Shown here one piece after another: positions 37,282 through 46,170 of a DNA stretch of 64,000 bases (positions are counted from its first letter, which is position 1; the number at the start of each line of letters is the position of its first letter). The position numbers were made by a program, and so were the translations under genes. This DNA comes from CAZUDI01 sp964618975 (lineage in GTDB: Bacteria; Desulfobacterota; Desulfomonilia; UBA1062). The stretch is from NCBI GenBank assembly GCA_964618975.1, contig CAZUDI010000005.1, positions 20,670 to 84,669 on the forward strand, written 5' to 3'. The notes beneath the pieces are model-generated. The model saw only the letters and a list, made by a program, of their open reading frames with translations. It did not search any database and was not told where the DNA came from.

Positions 37282-38039
37282 GTCCGACCGTAATCATCCT
37301 CCAGCCGGAGGATGTCGTCCTCGCCGAAATAGTCGCCCTGCTGGACCTCGATGAACACGAGGGGTTCGTCCCCGACGTTCTCGATGCGGTGGGGCTGCCC
37401 GCAGGGGATATCCACACTCTCGGAAGGCCCGCACTCGATGAAATGCTCGCCCACCGTGACCAGCGCCCGCCCCGTGATCACGATCCAATGTTCCCGGCGC
37501 CGACTGTGCTTCTGGAGGCTCAGGCGCCCTCCCGGCCAGACCGTGATGCGCTTGATCTTGTGGTCGCCTTGGTCATCCGAGAGCACCTCGTAGAAGCCCC
37601 AAGGGCGCTGTTCCTCGCGCTCGGCCCGGGAGGCCAGGTCCTCGAAGATCCCCAGGAGTTCGCTTAAGGAGTGGCTGTCCACCGTATCGATGCGGGCGGC
37701 CAGATGCAGCCCGGGAAGCTCCCCGAGGGCGGCTTCCGCGATGAAGTGGCAGTCTCCGTCCGCCCCCGCATAGAGGGCCAGCTCTTCCGGCTCGGGCCGG
37801 GAGGTGAGAAGCGTCACCAGGGGGGTGGATGTCAGGGCGTGCAGCACCACCGCCCCGGGTCCGTCCGTATTGTAGATGAGGTCCAGCCTGGCGGCCGACA
37901 GCAGGAAGCGCGCCAGATCCGCATACCCGGCACTCCCCTGGGCCACGCTGACGGTGAACGGTTCGTGCCCGTATTCCCGCAAGGCGCTCTCCATTCCCTC
38001 GAGCGCGTCCAGAGCGTTCCCGATGACTCCGATCTTCAT
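37278..38039 (-). CDS. Mannose-6-phosphate isomerase type II cupin fused to an unknown N-terminal domain
   Basis: 253-aa protein. The C-terminal ~110 residues are the ManC/type II phosphomannose isomerase cupin: RPWGFYEVL, LSLQKHSRRREHWIVITGRA, GEHFIECGPSESVDIP, PHRIENVGDEPLVFIEVQ and GEDDILRLEDDYGR. The N-terminal ~140 residues form a separate alpha/beta domain (MKIGVIGNALDALEGM, LDLIYNTDGPGAVVLHAL) that is not a GDP-mannose pyrophosphorylase. It could be a small sugar-binding domain. Isomerase activity is probable but not certain. Confidence 0.8.
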   Translation of the reverse strand: MKIGVIGNALDALEGMESALREYGHEPFTVSVAQGSAGYADLARFLLSAARLDLIYNTDGPGAVVLHALTSTPLVTLLTSRPEPEELALYAGADGDCHFIAEAALGELPGLHLAARIDTVDSHSLSELLGIFEDLASRAEREEQRPWGFYEVLSDDQGDHKIKRITVWPGGRLSLQKHSRRREHWIVITGRALVTVGEHFIECGPSESVDIPCGQPHRIENVGDEPLVFIEVQQGDYFGEDDILRLEDDYGRT

Positions 38040-38052
38040 GGTCTCTCCCGCA

Positions 38053-38131
38053 CCTTTAATCGCTATGGTTCAAATTCCCCGCCGCTTGCGGCGTCAAGGA
38101 GGATCCAGGGCTTGCCCTGGGGTTCATCCCC
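38053..38131 (-). repeat. Interspersed intergenic repeat, copy 3 (inverted)
   Basis: The most complete copy: CCTTTAATCGCTATGG, TTCCCCGCCGCTTGCGGCG, then CCAGGGCTTGCCCTGG and GGTTCATCCCC. It shows the two stem-loops of the family. Confidence 0.8.
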
Positions 38132-38174
38132 CCGATTCGGGCAGGATAGCGTCGCCTGTAAGACTTGGCAAGTC

Positions 38175-38200
38175 AAAAAGGGGGGGCGAAATGCCCCCCC
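38175..38200 (-). terminator. Rho-independent terminator of the acyl-CoA oxidation operon
   Basis: On the minus strand GGGGGGGC-ATTTC-GCCCCCCC followed by five T's, 35 bases after the stop of the last DUF224 gene. Stem 8 bp. Confidence 0.85.
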
Positions 38201-38234
38201 TTCTTGAATCTCATATGTCCGTGATCTATCGTAT

Positions 38235-40385
38235 CTATCCGGCGCTGTCCCCCTCGCGGGCGGCCTTGACGTCCAGGCCGCAGGCCCGTGAGACGAGCTC
38301 CGCGATATCCACGGCCCTGAGCCTGTCCTCCAGCTCCAGCTCCTTGATGCCGTCGGAGAGCATGGTGTAGCAGAAGGGGCACCCCGTGCACACCGTCTGC
38401 GCCCCCGCGTCCAGCACCTCACGCGTGCGCTTCTGATTGATGCGTGTTCCCAGATCCTCCTCCATCCACATCCGGCCGCCGCCCGCCCCGCAGCAGAAGC
38501 TCTTGGCATGGTGATCGGCCATCTCCACCAGTGATCCGGAGTTCAGCGCCCGCAGGATCTCCCGCGGCTGGGTGTACACCTCGTTGTAGCGCCCCAGATA
38601 ACAGGAGTCGTGGTACGTGATCGTCCCCAGCCCCTCGATGCGCTGCGTCGGACGAATCCGCCCGCTCTTGAGCAGGTCCGCCAGAATCTCGGTGTAGTGG
38701 TACACCTCGTACTCCCCGCCCAGGTCGCGGTAGTCCTTCTTGAGCGTGTTGTACCCGTGCGGACACAGACAGATGATCTTCTTTACATTGTAGCCGTTGA
38801 AGGTCTCGATGTTGGCCATGGCCAGCGCCTGGTAGATGTACTCGTTCCCGATCTTCTTGGCCGAATCCCCGCAGCAGCCCTCCTCCGTGCCCAGAATCGC
38901 ATAGTCCAGGCCGGCCGCGTTGAAGATGCGCGCCAGACTCACGGCCACCTTCTTGTTGAGCTCGTCATAGGCCCCCGCACAGCCCACGTAGAACAGGTAC
39001 TCCGCGCCGCCCTTCTCCGACATCAGCGGCACATCCAGACCCTTGGCCCAGTCCGCCCGCAGGTGGGCCCCCACGCTCCACGGGTTGGAGTTGTTCTCCA
39101 TACCCTTGAAGACATCCAGCACCTCGCCCGGGAAATCGGACTCCATCAGCACCAGATACCGCCTGAGGTCGATCAGCTTGGGAAACTGGCTGATGTAGCA
39201 GGGACAGGCCTCGACACAGGCCATGCAGGTCGTACAGGCCCAGATGGTCTCCTTGTCGATCGTGTCCCCGATGAGCGCCGGACCCGTGTACTCCTCGTCC
39301 GGGATGATGCGCGCCTGGCCGTCGGCGTCGATGGCGAAGCGCGCCTTGTTCTCCAGGTAGGTCCTCAGGTCCTGCACCACGTCGCGCGGCTTGAGCGGCT
39401 TGTCCGTACCGAAGGCCGGACACACCTGCACGCATCTGCCGCAGCGCATGCAGCCGTCCCCATCGAAAAGGTCCTTCCAGGAATACTCTTCCACGTTGTG
39501 CACCCCGAAGGTCTCGGCGGCCTCGAACATCTCGGGCGGCATCACCTTGACGTAGGGCTGGTCCGCATGCGGCCGCAAAAAGATGCTCACCGGGGTCATG
39601 AAGATGTGCAGCAGCTTGGAGTAGGCGATGTAGACCATGAAGGTCAGGGCCCCGAGCACGTGAAGCCACCACATGAACTTGTGGGTGGTTAGCAGGGCGC
39701 CCTGCGACATGCCGCCGAAAAAGGCCGCCGCCAGGCGGCCTCCGGGCGACCACCACACGTAGTCGAGCATGGGGCTCGCGGGCCTGAGCTCGGTGGCCTG
39801 GATACGCAGGCCCTCCACCAGGAAGCCGGTGACGAGCACGGCCAGGATGAACCAGAGGATGGTCCCGTCTTCGGGCCGATGATCGAGCCAGTCGGGCCGG
39901 AAGAGATAGCGCCTCGTCAGCGCCATGAGGATGCCGATAATCGCAATCATCCCGAAAATATCGGCGAAGAGCGACAGGCCCAGGTAGAACCCGTCCTTCA
40001 TGAACCACACATGCCAGATGGGGGCGAGGATGTCGGCCTGGAAGAACACGATGGCCGTGGTGATGGCCAGCGCCACGAACCCGAAGAAGATGCAGAGGTG
40101 GAAGATCCCCTGATAGGGCTCACGCAGGATCTTGCGGTGGCTGAAGATGTCGGCCAGCATGTAGCCGATACGCGACCAGACCTTGTCGGTGCGCTTCAGC
40201 TCGGAGCCGGTGGCGAGCCGCATCATCCTGAAGCGGGTGAAGAACCCGCCTTTGGCCAACCCGCGCAGGAAGAGCAGGATCATGGCCACCACCAGCACAT
40301 ACAGGATCACCTGCGCTATGGGGAACCCCGGGGGATTGATATTCCACATCACCTCGCGCGAAATTTCAGCCTGTGCTCCGTGCAT
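38235..40385 (-). CDS. DUF224-type ETF:menaquinone oxidoreductase, copy 1
   Basis: 716-aa membrane iron-sulfur protein. Residues 1-260 hold about six transmembrane helices of a NarI-like cytochrome b domain. The soluble part has two [4Fe-4S] motifs (CMRCGRCVQVCP, CTTCMACVEACP) and two HdrD-type CCG domains (EEGCCGDSAKK and FCCGAGGG plus partner cysteines). Proteins of this architecture were shown to transfer electrons from ETF to menaquinone (EMO). ATG 40385 (MHGAQAEISRE) has AGGAGG six bases upstream and matches the paralog's MHG start; the ATG two codons earlier abuts the Shine-Dalgarno. Last gene of the operon. Confidence 0.93.
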   Translation of the reverse strand: MHGAQAEISREVMWNINPPGFPIAQVILYVLVVAMILLFLRGLAKGGFFTRFRMMRLATGSELKRTDKVWSRIGYMLADIFSHRKILREPYQGIFHLCIFFGFVALAITTAIVFFQADILAPIWHVWFMKDGFYLGLSLFADIFGMIAIIGILMALTRRYLFRPDWLDHRPEDGTILWFILAVLVTGFLVEGLRIQATELRPASPMLDYVWWSPGGRLAAAFFGGMSQGALLTTHKFMWWLHVLGALTFMVYIAYSKLLHIFMTPVSIFLRPHADQPYVKVMPPEMFEAAETFGVHNVEEYSWKDLFDGDGCMRCGRCVQVCPAFGTDKPLKPRDVVQDLRTYLENKARFAIDADGQARIIPDEEYTGPALIGDTIDKETIWACTTCMACVEACPCYISQFPKLIDLRRYLVLMESDFPGEVLDVFKGMENNSNPWSVGAHLRADWAKGLDVPLMSEKGGAEYLFYVGCAGAYDELNKKVAVSLARIFNAAGLDYAILGTEEGCCGDSAKKIGNEYIYQALAMANIETFNGYNVKKIICLCPHGYNTLKKDYRDLGGEYEVYHYTEILADLLKSGRIRPTQRIEGLGTITYHDSCYLGRYNEVYTQPREILRALNSGSLVEMADHHAKSFCCGAGGGRMWMEEDLGTRINQKRTREVLDAGAQTVCTGCPFCYTMLSDGIKELELEDRLRAVDIAELVSRACGLDVKAAREGDSAG
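38262..39448 (-). repeat. 1.19-kb segment nearly identical to 40963-42149
   Basis: The 3' part of copy 1 matches copy 2 at a constant offset of 2701 bases. Two mismatches are seen near the 3' end of the genes; the rest, over 1.1 kb, appears identical by line-by-line reading. The segment covers the ferredoxin and CCG domains. Confidence 0.92.
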
Positions 40386-40718
40386 CGGCATCCTCCTTCA
40401 ACCACGTTATGCAGTAAATTCCGGGGGAGGCGGACCTAACCGCATCCCGGTCACCGGGGACTCGCCTTGCGACTTCCATGCCCCGGATAACAATACAATT
40501 GTTAATTATGATATACCGTGAGCCAGCCCGCATGCAAGCAAAAAGGTCTCCTCGGGCAGCACGGTCATGACCCCGGGTCGTGCCCCACGTAAGGGCCGGA
40601 ACATGCCATTGGGGCTTAAACGCCATCCGCGCACTCTGCCGTAGAGCCTTAAATTCCTGGGGATACTTACATAGGCGTCATCGAGGCAGGCTTTCTGTGG
40701 TGCCGCTTGGGACACCTC

Positions 40719-40800
40719 AGGGGTATGAACCCCAGGGCAAACCCTGGCCCCTGCTTTCCGTTGCAAGCAGCGGGGAATGAGACCATCAGGCCTTTAAAAT
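40719..40800 (+). repeat. Interspersed intergenic repeat, copy 4
   Basis: GGGGTATGAACCCCAGGG, CCCCTGCTTTCCGTTGC, AAGCAGCGGGGAATGA and CCTTTAAAAT at the end, matching the TTTAA end of the inverted copies. Confidence 0.75.
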
Positions 40801-40825
40801 GTTGGAGGGCATCCAGACAGGCGTC

Positions 40826-40871
40826 CCTTCCTTATAAGGAAGGAGCGGGGACAGATTCTCTGTCCCCGCTC
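40826..40871. terminator. Two adjacent perfect palindromes after the second DUF224 gene
   Basis: CCTTCCTTATAAGGAAGG is directly followed by a 13-bp stem GAGCGGGGACAGA-TTC-TCTGTCCCCGCTC. They sit just after the stop of copy 2. No T-run follows, so termination would be imperfect. The second hairpin resembles REP-type palindromes with GGGGACAGA arms. Confidence 0.5.
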
Positions 40872-40905
40872 GCTCTTGATTCAGGGGTTTAAGGCAGGGT
40901 CGCTT

Positions 40906-43083
40906 CTATTCGGCGGACAACGAGGCCCCGACGACCTCCGGCTGAGCCGAGGGGGCGTCCGTGGCCTTGACGTCCAGGCCGCAGGCCCGTGAGACGAGCT
41001 CCGCGATATCCATGGCCCTGAGCTTGTCCTCCAGCTCCAGCTCCTTGATGCCGTCGGAGAGCATGGTGTAGCAGAAGGGGCACCCCGTGCACACCGTCTG
41101 CGCCCCCGCGTCCAGCACCTCACGCGTGCGCTTCTGATTGATGCGTGTTCCCAGATCCTCCTCCATCCACATCCGGCCGCCGCCCGCCCCGCAGCAGAAG
41201 CTCTTGGCATGGTGATCGGCCATCTCCACCAGTGATCCGGAGTTCAGCGCCCGCAGGATCTCCCGCGGCTGGGTGTACACCTCGTTGTAGCGCCCCAGAT
41301 AACAGGAGTCGTGGTACGTGATCGTCCCCAGCCCCTCGATGCGCTGCGTCGGACGAATCCGCCCGCTCTTGAGCAGGTCCGCCAGAATCTCGGTGTAGTG
41401 GTACACCTCGTACTCCCCGCCCAGGTCGCGGTAGTCCTTCTTGAGCGTGTTGTACCCGTGCGGACACAGACAGATGATCTTCTTTACATTGTAGCCGTTG
41501 AAGGTCTCGATGTTGGCCATGGCCAGCGCCTGGTAGATGTACTCGTTCCCGATCTTCTTGGCCGAATCCCCGCAGCAGCCCTCCTCCGTGCCCAGAATCG
41601 CATAGTCCAGGCCGGCCGCGTTGAAGATGCGCGCCAGACTCACGGCCACCTTCTTGTTGAGCTCGTCATAGGCCCCCGCACAGCCCACGTAGAACAGGTA
41701 CTCCGCGCCGCCCTTCTCCGACATCAGCGGCACATCCAGACCCTTGGCCCAGTCCGCCCGCAGGTGGGCCCCCACGCTCCACGGGTTGGAGTTGTTCTCC
41801 ATACCCTTGAAGACATCCAGCACCTCGCCCGGGAAATCGGACTCCATCAGCACCAGATACCGCCTGAGGTCGATCAGCTTGGGAAACTGGCTGATGTAGC
41901 AGGGACAGGCCTCGACACAGGCCATGCAGGTCGTACAGGCCCAGATGGTCTCCTTGTCGATCGTGTCCCCGATGAGCGCCGGACCCGTGTACTCCTCGTC
42001 CGGGATGATGCGCGCCTGGCCGTCGGCGTCGATGGCGAAGCGCGCCTTGTTCTCCAGGTAGGTCCTCAGGTCCTGCACCACGTCGCGCGGCTTGAGCGGC
42101 TTGTCCGTACCGAAGGCCGGACACACCTGCACGCATCTGCCGCAGCGCACACAGGACTCGGTGTCGAAAAGATCCTTCCAGGAATACTCCTCCACGTTAT
42201 GCACCCCGAAGGTCTCGGCCTCCTCGAACATCTCGGGCGGCATCACCTTGATGTAGGGCTGATCGGTCAGGGGCCGCAGGAAGATGTTCACCGGGGTCAT
42301 GAAGATGTGCAGCAGCTTGGAGTAGGCGATGTAGACGATGAAGCCCAGGGCGGTGAAGAAGTGCACCCACCACAGAACCAGGTGGGTGGATTTAAGCGCG
42401 CCCACCTCCATGCCCGCAAAGGGATAGGCAAAGATGCGTCCCATGTAGGAATACCACACATAGTCGTTCATGGGGTTGCCGGGCTGCAGCTCGGTGGCCT
42501 GCATGCGCAGCCCCTCGGCCAGGAACCCGGTGAGGATGATGGCGAGGATGAACACGAGGATATATCCGTCCTCGGGCTTGTCATCCAACCAGTCAGGCCG
42601 GAACAGGTAGCGCCGGGCCATGGCCATGAGCACCCCCACCAGCACCATCAGTCCGGCGGTCTCGGTGATCAGAGAATACGCCAGATAGGTGTTGTTTTCC
42701 ATGAAGTGGACATGGAAGATAGGCTCAATGATGTCCACCTGCAGGAAATCCAGGCCAGCACCGATGAACAGAAGCACGAACCCCCAGAAAATAAGGAGAT
42801 GAAAGGTGCCCTGATATGGCTCACGCAGGATCTTCTTATGTCCGAAGACATCGACGATGGCGTCCCACAGCCTCTTGCCGGGCCGGTCGAGCCGATCAAT
42901 CTCCGAGCCGGTGGCGAGCATCATCATCTTCAAGCGGGTGAAGAAGCCGCCCTTGGCCAGCCCGCGCACCAGCAGCAGAATGGCCGCCAGTGCCAGTAGA
43001 TAGGTGAACACCTCCGAAACCGGAAAGCCTTCACCCCTCACATTCCAGAAAATCTCCCGGGTAATTCCTCCCGCACCGTGCAT
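40906..43083 (-). CDS. DUF224-type ETF:menaquinone oxidoreductase, copy 2
   Basis: 725-aa paralog of the gene at 38235 with the same layout: N-terminal transmembrane NarI-like domain, CVRCGRCVQVCP and CTTCMACVEACP clusters, and two CCG domains. The membrane half is clearly diverged from copy 1 whereas the iron-sulfur half is almost identical. It has a longer C-terminal tail (about ten residues, SAQPEVVGASLSAE). It lies downstream of etfA, the natural electron donor, separated by a hairpin. Confidence 0.94.
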   Translation of the reverse strand: MHGAGGITREIFWNVRGEGFPVSEVFTYLLALAAILLLVRGLAKGGFFTRLKMMMLATGSEIDRLDRPGKRLWDAIVDVFGHKKILREPYQGTFHLLIFWGFVLLFIGAGLDFLQVDIIEPIFHVHFMENNTYLAYSLITETAGLMVLVGVLMAMARRYLFRPDWLDDKPEDGYILVFILAIILTGFLAEGLRMQATELQPGNPMNDYVWYSYMGRIFAYPFAGMEVGALKSTHLVLWWVHFFTALGFIVYIAYSKLLHIFMTPVNIFLRPLTDQPYIKVMPPEMFEEAETFGVHNVEEYSWKDLFDTESCVRCGRCVQVCPAFGTDKPLKPRDVVQDLRTYLENKARFAIDADGQARIIPDEEYTGPALIGDTIDKETIWACTTCMACVEACPCYISQFPKLIDLRRYLVLMESDFPGEVLDVFKGMENNSNPWSVGAHLRADWAKGLDVPLMSEKGGAEYLFYVGCAGAYDELNKKVAVSLARIFNAAGLDYAILGTEEGCCGDSAKKIGNEYIYQALAMANIETFNGYNVKKIICLCPHGYNTLKKDYRDLGGEYEVYHYTEILADLLKSGRIRPTQRIEGLGTITYHDSCYLGRYNEVYTQPREILRALNSGSLVEMADHHAKSFCCGAGGGRMWMEEDLGTRINQKRTREVLDAGAQTVCTGCPFCYTMLSDGIKELELEDKLRAMDIAELVSRACGLDVKATDAPSAQPEVVGASLSAE
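40963..42149 (-). repeat. 1.19-kb segment nearly identical to 38262-39448
   Basis: Partner of the duplicated block. The homology stops abruptly at 42150, within the codons just before the second half of the first ferredoxin motif; beyond this the two genes are only moderately similar. Confidence 0.92.
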
Positions 43084-43114
43084 AATGCCCCCCCTGAATG
43101 GTATTCGTGTGTCG

Positions 43115-43140
43115 TGGGATGGGGGTTGCCCCCCATCCCA
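43115..43140. terminator. Hairpin between etfA and the DUF224 gene
   Basis: TGGGATGGGGG-TTG-CCCCCCATCCCA forms an 11-bp stem with no T-run on either side. It may stabilise the upstream message or reduce read-through and so set the ratio of EtfAB to the membrane oxidoreductase. Confidence 0.45.
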
Positions 43141-43164
43141 GAGTTACTTGTTCTCTTAAAACAG

Positions 43165-44133
43165 CTAGCCCTTGATCTTCTTGACCTCCTCGGTCAGGGC
43201 CGGGACCACCGTGAAGAGGTCGTCCACCACGCCGTAGTCCGCCTTGGTGAAGATGGGGGCCTCGGCATCCTTGTTGATGGCCACGATCACCTTGGAGGTG
43301 CCCATACCGGCCATATGCTGGATGGCACCGGAGATCCCGCAGGCGATGTAGAGGTTGGGGCTCACGGTCTTACCGGTCTGGCCCACCTGATAAGAGTGAT
43401 CCCGCCAGCCGGCATCCACCGCCGCGCGCGAGGCGCCCGTGGTGGAACCCGGTCCCAGCACCTTGGCCAGGGTCTCCAGCATGGCGAAGTTCTCGGGACC
43501 CTTCATGCCTCGGCCACCGGATACGATGATCTCGGCCTCGGTCTGATCGGGCTCGTCGCTCTCGGCGATCTCCACGGATTTGACCACCGCCTTGATCTTG
43601 GAGGCGTCCAGGCTGACCGCCACCTTCTCCACGGCACCCGCCCCGCCGCTTTCAACCGGCGAGAAGGAGTTAGGACGCACCGCGATGACCTGCGGACTGC
43701 CGGTGGCCTCGATCATGGCATAGGCCTTGCCGGCATAGATGGGCCGCTTGGCCACGACCTTGCCGCCGTTAAGGCTCAGATCGACACAGTCGGAAATCGA
43801 GCCCACACCGAGACGGGACGCCATGGCAGGGGTAAAGTCCTTGCCCTGCGCCGAGGAGCTGGTCAGGATGATGTCGGGGTTGACCGTGCCCGCCACCTGG
43901 GCAAAGGCCTGCACATAGGCCTCGGCCGCGTACTTTTCGAACTCCGGGCCATCGACCACGTAGATCTTGTCCGCGCCGTATTTGGCCAACTGGGAGGCGA
44001 GGCCTTCCACGCCGCTGCCGATGAGGCATACCGCCACCTCGCCGCCGAGTTCCTTGGCCTTGCTCGTGATCTCGAAGGCACCCTTCTTGATCTCGCCCTT
44101 CTGTACTTCTGCGTAAATCAATGTTCCTGGCAT
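43165..44133 (-). CDS. etfA: Electron transfer flavoprotein subunit alpha
   Basis: 322-aa EtfA. The C-terminal FAD-binding region is clear: VSGGRGMKGPENF, VDAGWRDHSYQVGQTGKTVSPNLYIACGISGAIQHMAGM and VAINKDAEAPIF. It forms the FAD-holding heterodimer with EtfB, accepting electrons from acyl-CoA dehydrogenase and passing them to the DUF224 oxidoreductase. It lies 17 bp after etfB. Confidence 0.96.
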   Translation of the reverse strand: MPGTLIYAEVQKGEIKKGAFEITSKAKELGGEVAVCLIGSGVEGLASQLAKYGADKIYVVDGPEFEKYAAEAYVQAFAQVAGTVNPDIILTSSSAQGKDFTPAMASRLGVGSISDCVDLSLNGGKVVAKRPIYAGKAYAMIEATGSPQVIAVRPNSFSPVESGGAGAVEKVAVSLDASKIKAVVKSVEIAESDEPDQTEAEIIVSGGRGMKGPENFAMLETLAKVLGPGSTTGASRAAVDAGWRDHSYQVGQTGKTVSPNLYIACGISGAIQHMAGMGTSKVIVAINKDAEAPIFTKADYGVVDDLFTVVPALTEEVKKIKG

Positions 44134-44150
44134 GTTATCACCTCCTAGAA

Positions 44151-44933
44151 TTAGATGAGCTTGGCCTCATCGTGCAGGGCCTTCGCGAGAGCTGCTGCCT
44201 TTGCCGCCGCATCGTCGCCGGCGATGACCTTACCGGCCTGGCGGGCGGGTGGAAGCTCCAGGGACTTGACCGTGGTCATGGGTGTCTGGTCCACGCCCAG
44301 ATCGGCGGCCGTCTTGACATCCACGGGCTTCTTCTTGGCCTTCATAATGCCCGGCAGCGATGCATAGCGGGGCTCGTTCAGCCCCTTCTGGGCCGAGAAG
44401 ATGGCCGGCAGCGGCACCTCGATGATCGCATGGCCGCCTTCAACCTCCCTGGTCACCGTGGCCTTGCTCTTGTCATCGGCCACCTCGAGCTTGATCACCA
44501 TGGTCACCACCGGCAGACCGAGCATTTCGCCCAGGATAGCCGGAACCTGGGCCGCATCATCGTCCATGGCCTGCTTGCCGAGGAAGACGGCATCGTAGCT
44601 CAGGCCCTTGATGGCGGCGGCCAGCACGGCGGCCGTGGCATAGGGATCGGCCTTGTCATAGTAAGCGCTGTCGTTGATATGCACCGCCGTATCGGCACCC
44701 ATGGCCAGTCCGGTGCGGATGGCCTCGATGGCCCGGTCCGGTCCCAGGGAGACGATGGTGACCTGTCCGGCCTTCAGCTTTTCCTTCTGCTGCAATGCCT
44801 CTTCGACGGCGAATTCATCGTAAGGAGACATGACCCACTTGACACCGTCGGTGACAATCCCCGTACCCTCACCGCCGATCTTGATCAAGGTTTCGGTATC
44901 GGGTACCTGCTTCATGCAAACTACTGTATTCAC
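44151..44933 (-). CDS. etfB: Electron transfer flavoprotein subunit beta
   Basis: 260-aa EtfB, binding AMP in ordinary ETFs. N-terminal NTVVCMKQVPDTETLIKI is canonical and sets a GTG start at 44933, with AAGGAGG six to seven bases upstream; the frame is open further but without homology. Internal SLGPDRAIEAIRTGLAMGAD is the family's signature. It lies 51 bp after the acyl-CoA dehydrogenase. Confidence 0.95.
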   Translation of the reverse strand: MNTVVCMKQVPDTETLIKIGGEGTGIVTDGVKWVMSPYDEFAVEEALQQKEKLKAGQVTIVSLGPDRAIEAIRTGLAMGADTAVHINDSAYYDKADPYATAAVLAAAIKGLSYDAVFLGKQAMDDDAAQVPAILGEMLGLPVVTMVIKLEVADDKSKATVTREVEGGHAIIEVPLPAIFSAQKGLNEPRYASLPGIMKAKKKPVDVKTAADLGVDQTPMTTVKSLELPPARQAGKVIAGDDAAAKAAALAKALHDEAKLI

Positions 44934-44984
44934 ATCAAACCTCCTTAGTTTTTTTGGCCCTAGGCCTCTTGTCCCCAAAGTCCC

Positions 44985-46127
44985 TCATGCAAGGAGCCGC
45001 CTCGCGATGGCGAGCACTTCCGCCTCCTTGGTTCCCTCATAGAGCTGCAGGATCTTGGCGTCCCGGTAGTAGCGCTGCACCTCGTACTCGTCGATGTAGC
45101 CGTAGCCACCGTGCAGTTCCACCCCGTAATTGGCGCAAAAGACCCCGGTCTCGCCCGCATAATACTTGGTGATGGAATTGAGCACCGGATCCACCTGGCC
45201 CTGATCCAGCAGCCAGGCCGATTTGTAGACGAGATTGCGGGTAGCCTCGATGCGGATGGCCATCTCGGCGATCTTCTGCTGGGTGATCTGGAAGGAAGCC
45301 AACGGCTTGCCGAAGGCCGTGCGCTCCTTGACATAGCGCACACTCTTGTCCAGGGCCCCGCGGGCAAGCCCCACCCCCTGGGCCGAGACCATGATGCGGG
45401 TCGTGTCGAAGAACTTCATGGCCTGGTAGAATCCCTGGCCCTCCCGGTCCCCGACGAGCATGGCCTGCGGCACGCGCACATCCTCATAGCTGATCTCGGC
45501 CGTGTCGGAGGCCCGGATGCCCATCTTGCCCCGGATCTTGGTCTTGGTCAGCCCAGGTAGATTCGCATCCACGATGATCAAACTGTGCCGGTTGGTGCGC
45601 TTGTCGCCCTCCGGGTTGGTCACGGCCAGGGTGACGAAGAAGTCGCACACGCACCCGTTGGTGATGAACATCTTGCTGCCGTTGATGACATAATCCCCCC
45701 CGTCCCTGACCGCCCGCGCGGAGGCCCCGGCCACGTCGGTGCCGGCATTGGGCTCGGTGAAGGCCCCGGCGCTGATGGCATGCCACTGAGAGACCTTGGC
45801 CAGATACTCGTGTTTCTGATCCTCGGTGCCGGCCCAGTAGATGGCCTCACAGCCGAAGGTACCGGCCACGATCAGCCCGATGCCCAGGTCGATCTTGGAA
45901 AACTCCTCGGTGATGATGGCATTGCCCAGGAAACCGACCCCGGCGCCCCCGTACTCCTCGGGCACCCACGCCCCGATCAGGCCGAGGGCCGAGGCCTTCT
46001 TCCAGACCTCCAGGGGATACTTCTCTTCCTTGTCCAACTCCTCCGAGAGCGGGGTAAACTCGTTGACGGCGAAATCAGCCGCGGTCTCGCGGAGCATCTT
46101 CTGTTCGTCGGTGAAATTGAAATCCAT
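44985..46127 (-). CDS. Acyl-CoA dehydrogenase
   Basis: 380-aa FAD acyl-CoA dehydrogenase. Recognisable are AFTEPNAGTDVAGASARAV (FAD/substrate loop near residue 125), the VQRYYRDAKI segment and LYEGTKEAEVL, which carries the catalytic glutamate. Start MDFNFTDEQKMLRE (ATG 46127) is canonical and follows GGAGG. Chain length and branching preference cannot be read. Electrons go to the adjacent EtfAB. Confidence 0.95.
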   Translation of the reverse strand: MDFNFTDEQKMLRETAADFAVNEFTPLSEELDKEEKYPLEVWKKASALGLIGAWVPEEYGGAGVGFLGNAIITEEFSKIDLGIGLIVAGTFGCEAIYWAGTEDQKHEYLAKVSQWHAISAGAFTEPNAGTDVAGASARAVRDGGDYVINGSKMFITNGCVCDFFVTLAVTNPEGDKRTNRHSLIIVDANLPGLTKTKIRGKMGIRASDTAEISYEDVRVPQAMLVGDREGQGFYQAMKFFDTTRIMVSAQGVGLARGALDKSVRYVKERTAFGKPLASFQITQQKIAEMAIRIEATRNLVYKSAWLLDQGQVDPVLNSITKYYAGETGVFCANYGVELHGGYGYIDEYEVQRYYRDAKILQLYEGTKEAEVLAIARRLLA

Positions 46128-46170
46128 CAAAAAACCTCCGTATAACAAAATTTGCGCACCGGATGCGCTT

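Larger units (their letters stand above)
40386..40905. other. Long intercistronic gap with a repeat copy and palindromes
   Basis: 520 bases between the two DUF224 genes. It includes an AT-rich patch near 40490-40515, an intergenic repeat copy (40719-40800) and two adjacent palindromes (40826-40871). No coding frame with a ribosome-binding site is seen. Copy 1 may have its own promoter in the AT-rich patch, but no clear -35/-10 pair was found. Confidence 0.5.

Noticed and set aside
41311..42999. Long plus-strand frame opposite the second DUF224 gene, partly repeated at 38610-39692
   Set aside because: It is the antisense shadow of the duplicated iron-sulfur domain; the repetition only reflects the duplicated DNA.
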